A stretch of DNA of 7,821 nt from an uncultured bacterium (GTDB taxonomy: Bacteria > Planctomycetota > DG-23 > SLPQ01), in NCBI GenBank assembly GCA_937863625.1, contig CALMGO010000312.1, forward strand, positions 1 to 7,821. The letters run 5' to 3'. This document shows, piece after piece, positions 6,358 to 7,821 of the stretch; positions within the stretch are counted from its first letter, which is position 1, and every line of letters starts with the position of its first letter. The notes beneath the pieces are model-generated. The model was not told where the DNA came from and did no database searches. It saw nothing but the letters and a program-made list of their open reading frames with translations. The translations under genes were made by a program, and so were the position numbers.

Positions 6358-6768
6358 TCACCTGGCGGTCCCCTGTTTCCGGGCGCAATCCGGACAGATG
6401 CCTGTGAACTCTATCTTCTGGCCCGTCACCTTGTATCCGGTGGCCTTTCTTATGTATTCCTTGTTTACCTTGGCCGCGCCGCCGGCGTTTACATCCCTCA
6501 CCTGACCGCACCGGTCACACAGCACATGGCAGTGCTCCTCCGGCAAAGCGTCAAATCGCATCCGGCTCCCGGCCGTCTCCATCCTGCCTATGAGCCCCGC
6601 CCGATACAGGACCTCAAGGTTCCTGTACACAGTCGCCAGGCTGATACTCGGCAGTTCCAGCCTTACCGCCTCGTACACTCCCATTGCGTCAGGATGAGAG
6701 CACATGCCCTTGAGCGTATCGAGTATCACTCTGCGTTGCCTTGTCATCTTGGAAAACTGCTCTGACAC
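6358..6768 (-). CDS. perR: Fur-family regulator, PerR-like peroxide sensor
   Basis: A 136-residue Fur-superfamily repressor starting at a GTG (6766-6768) behind AGGGGA. A longer frame to 6828 would cover the putative operator, and the later ATG at 6747 has no ribosome-binding site. The winged helix spans about residues 8-70, with recognition helix SLATVYRNLEVL. The structural Zn site is C84-x2-C87 plus a C-terminal CPDC. The regulatory metal site has H25, D73, H79, H81 and D92, matching H37, D85, H91, H93 and D104 of Bacillus subtilis PerR; an Asp at the last position favours PerR over Fur, which usually has Glu. In PerR, peroxide oxidises a metal-ligand His through bound Fe(II) and releases the repressor. 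Heading the run of peroxide and superoxide enzymes fits this. Fur or another family member is the alternative. Confidence 0.82.
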   Translation of the reverse strand: MSEQFSKMTRQRRVILDTLKGMCSHPDAMGVYEAVRLELPSISLATVYRNLEVLYRAGLIGRMETAGSRMRFDALPEEHCHVLCDRCGQVRDVNAGGAAKVNKEYIRKATGYKVTGQKIEFTGICPDCARKQGTAR

Positions 6769-6785
6769 TGCTGTCCCCTGCACAC

Positions 6786-6804
6786 AGTAATAGGAATCAT
6801 TACT
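6786..6804. promoter_or_regulatory. putative PerR/Fur-type operator upstream of perR
   Basis: AGTAAT-N7-ATTACT is a perfect 6-bp inverted repeat in an AT-rich 19-bp stretch, 18 bases before the perR GTG. Its size and TAAT/ATTA arms resemble Fur-superfamily boxes, although the inner bases depart from the B. subtilis PerR box. It overlaps where the perR promoter should lie (TTGGGT-17-TAGTAA is a weak candidate on the minus strand), so autorepression of the whole run is plausible. Confidence 0.5.
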
Positions 6805-6964
6805 ATTGACTATTTCCACGCAACCCAAGTTCCGGGATTAGGGTGATTATTATGAAATCGTTTTCCCACATCCTCTCCGTAGCACTCACGTCACGAAGAC
6901 GAATGCCACGAGACCGCCTCCAAAGTCTCTAAGGTTTTTCGCCTTGACTTTGCAGCGATACTTT

Positions 6965-6984
6965 ATAACGTTACGTAACGTTAT
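6965..6984. promoter_or_regulatory. 20-bp perfect palindrome overlapping the merR start codon
   Basis: Arms ATAACGTTAC and GTAACGTTAT abut with no spacer and match at all ten positions; the last two bases are the AT of the ATG. TTGACT lies at 6944-6949 and TATAAC at 6964-6969, but 14 bases apart, too short for a normal sigma70 promoter and unlike the 19-20 base spacer of MerR promoters. The palindrome is the best candidate for the MerR protein's binding site; its place over the start suggests autorepression. Confidence 0.6.
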
Positions 6985-7468
6985 GAGTATTGACGAAAAA
7001 CCAGACACCAGTCAAGACGTCTCCATCGGCGTCATCTGCCGCATTGCCGGCTGCACGCCACGCACCGTGCGTTTTTATGAACAAGAGGGGCTTCTTGAGC
7101 CTGTATCACGTACCCGCGGCGGGCGAAAACTCTACTCTCTTTCGCTCGTGCCCAAGCTCAAAATGATCAAAGCCCTTCAGGCGTCCGGCCTGTCTATCAA
7201 GGATTTGCAGGAGCTCCTACGCCTGACCGAGTCACCCCGCACAGCCGACAGGTGGCTGACTCTACAACTGCGCGAAAGACTTGGCTCCTACCAGCAGAGC
7301 GTCGATATGAAGGTCGCTGAGCTGCAATCCGCCCGTAATGCCATCGCCGCCGCTCTCGATGAGACCTCGCGTTGCCCCCATTGTTCTTCCACAGACTGCG
7401 CCATCTGCGGTAGTCTTGCTCTTCTGCGTTCACTTGGAACCTGTCCTACCCCGGAGAATCCTTCATGA
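6983..7468 (+). CDS. MerR-family regulator with C-terminal CxxC-x4-CxxC motif
   Basis: A 161-residue protein. The N-terminal MerR helix-turn-helix is clear (residues about 13-45: VSIGVICRIAGCTPRTVRFY, then EQEGLLEP), followed by wing RTRGGRKLYS and the helix ALQASGLSIKDLQELLRL. A long dimerisation coiled coil runs from about 85 to 128. The C-terminus holds C131-x2-C134-x4-C139-x2-C142, able to bind Zn or an Fe-S cluster, plus C19, C24 and C154. The cysteine that starts the dimerisation helix in MerR, ZntR and CueR is absent, so it is not one of those sensors. The start is uncertain: ATG at 6983 lacks a Shine-Dalgarno and sits in a palindrome; an in-frame TTG at 6944 would add 13 residues. It is divergent from perR and overlaps the next gene by 4 bases (ATGA). 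Confidence 0.88.
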   Translation: MSIDEKPDTSQDVSIGVICRIAGCTPRTVRFYEQEGLLEPVSRTRGGRKLYSLSLVPKLKMIKALQASGLSIKDLQELLRLTESPRTADRWLTLQLRERLGSYQQSVDMKVAELQSARNAIAAALDETSRCPHCSSTDCAICGSLALLRSLGTCPTPENPS

Positions 7469-7821
7469 CGTCCCAGCATTCCCACGGCTCTTCGCCCGCG
7501 CATTCCCACGGTCACGGTGGCGCGCTTGCCCCTGAGGCTGCCGCCGTCTTGACGCGCGGTATCGAGCAACTTCTCGAAATGACACAAGGCATGGATTTTG
7601 CCCCCCTCCCTTCTGAGAAGTATCCTCTTCCGCTGACGGCGATGGTATATGGCGATGTGCCGCGTCCCGACGACGTGCGCGCTGACATAATGGAACGCCT
7701 CCGCACTGACCCCGTGAGCGTCCTCGAAAGCGCCCTCGTGCTTTTGGAACTCTATGAATCCAATCAGGATGATGCCGCCTCGTGGTTTCTCGAGGATATG
7801 CCCTTTCTCGGCGTCTGTTTC
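7465..7821 (+). CDS. unrecognised protein with His-rich N-terminus, C-terminus cut off by window edge
   Basis: The frame starts at ATG 7465, overlapping the MerR stop by 4 bases, with GGAGA 8 bases upstream. It is open to the right edge, giving 119 residues. The N-terminus has five His in 14 residues (HSHGSSPAHSHGHGG), a Zn-, Ni- or Co-binding type tail. The rest is acidic and soluble: a helical stretch (LTRGIEQLLEMTQGMDF), a segment around residues 46-75 containing VYGDVPRPDDVRADIM, and a Leu-rich stretch ending in LVLLELYESNQDDAASWFLE. No signal peptide or membrane segment is visible. I do not recognise the family. Coupling to a Cys-rich MerR regulator suggests that the two act together, perhaps in metal or redox sensing; this is inference. 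Confidence 0.8.
   Translation, partial: MTSQHSHGSSPAHSHGHGGALAPEAAAVLTRGIEQLLEMTQGMDFAPLPSEKYPLPLTAMVYGDVPRPDDVRADIMERLRTDPVSVLESALVLLELYESNQDDAASWFLEDMPFLGVCF

Noticed and set aside
6350..6511. Upstream extension of the TIGR02757 frame
   Set aside because: The extra 54 residues are Arg-rich, out of frame over the PerR-like gene, and lie before the family's normal N-terminus.
6852..6932. 26-codon plus-strand frame (MKSFSHILSVALTSRRR...) with GGGTGA upstream
   Set aside because: Too short to support without conservation, no promoter at a proper distance, and no recognisable peptide type; it may be chance in the divergent intergenic region.
6944..6969. TTGACT and TATAAC as a promoter for merR
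   Set aside because: The boxes are only 14 bases apart, too short for sigma70 and the opposite of the long spacer of MerR-controlled promoters.
1..7821. CRISPR arrays, tRNA or rRNA genes, insertion sequences, transposases, phage genes
   Set aside because: No spaced direct repeats, cloverleaf-type segments, terminal inverted repeats or transposase-like proteins were seen.

Overview
The window (7,821 bases, moderately GC-rich) looks like chromosome of an anaerobic or microaerophilic bacterium that meets occasional oxygen. The gene content supports this: class I desulfoferrodoxin, rubrerythrin, a rubredoxin-less rubrerythrin relative, ferritin, two peroxiredoxin types, an Fe-S type Rrf2 regulator and a dicluster ferredoxin. 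This set is common in Desulfobacterota, Nitrospirota and similar anaerobes, but I cannot fix a phylum from the sequence alone.

Layout, left to right. (1) Positions 1-720, minus strand: a two-gene unit in which an Rrf2-family regulator is followed, with a 26-base overlap, by a 4Fe-4S ferredoxin-type protein cut off by the left edge. It has its own sigma70-like promoter (TTGACT-17-TATAGT). (2) Positions 793-6768, minus strand: a long run of nine genes, in transcription order PerR-like Fur regulator, TIGR02757 (DUF2400) protein, SO_0444-type Cu/Zn efflux permease with a C-terminal HMA domain, rubrerythrin, thiol peroxidase Tpx, archaeal-type Prx6-like peroxiredoxin, desulfoferrodoxin, ferritin, and a rubrerythrin-like di-iron protein. 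A long hairpin with a T7 tail follows the last gene. Three junctions are very tight (two directly abutting, one 8 bases); the larger gaps (46-100 bases) carry hairpins but no promoter I can recognise. (3) Positions 6769-6982: a divergent intergenic region with a probable PerR-type operator in front of perR and a perfect 20-bp palindrome over the start codon of the plus-strand gene. (4) Positions 6983-7821, plus strand: a MerR-family regulator with an unusual C-terminal CxxC-x4-CxxC motif, overlapping by 4 bases (ATGA) an unrecognised gene with a His-rich N-terminus, cut off by the right edge.

How it may work together. The minus-strand run is close to a complete reductive oxygen-defence pathway. 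Desulfoferrodoxin reduces superoxide to peroxide. Rubrerythrin, Tpx and the Prx6-like enzyme reduce H2O2 and organic peroxides. Ferritin removes free Fe(II) and so limits Fenton chemistry. The PerR-like protein at the head of the run is the natural regulator. The metal-efflux permease and the TIGR02757 protein sit between the regulator and the enzymes and tie metal handling, and an unknown function, to the same transcript. The plus-strand MerR/His-rich pair looks like a separate, possibly metal- or redox-sensing module, and is the least explained part of the window.
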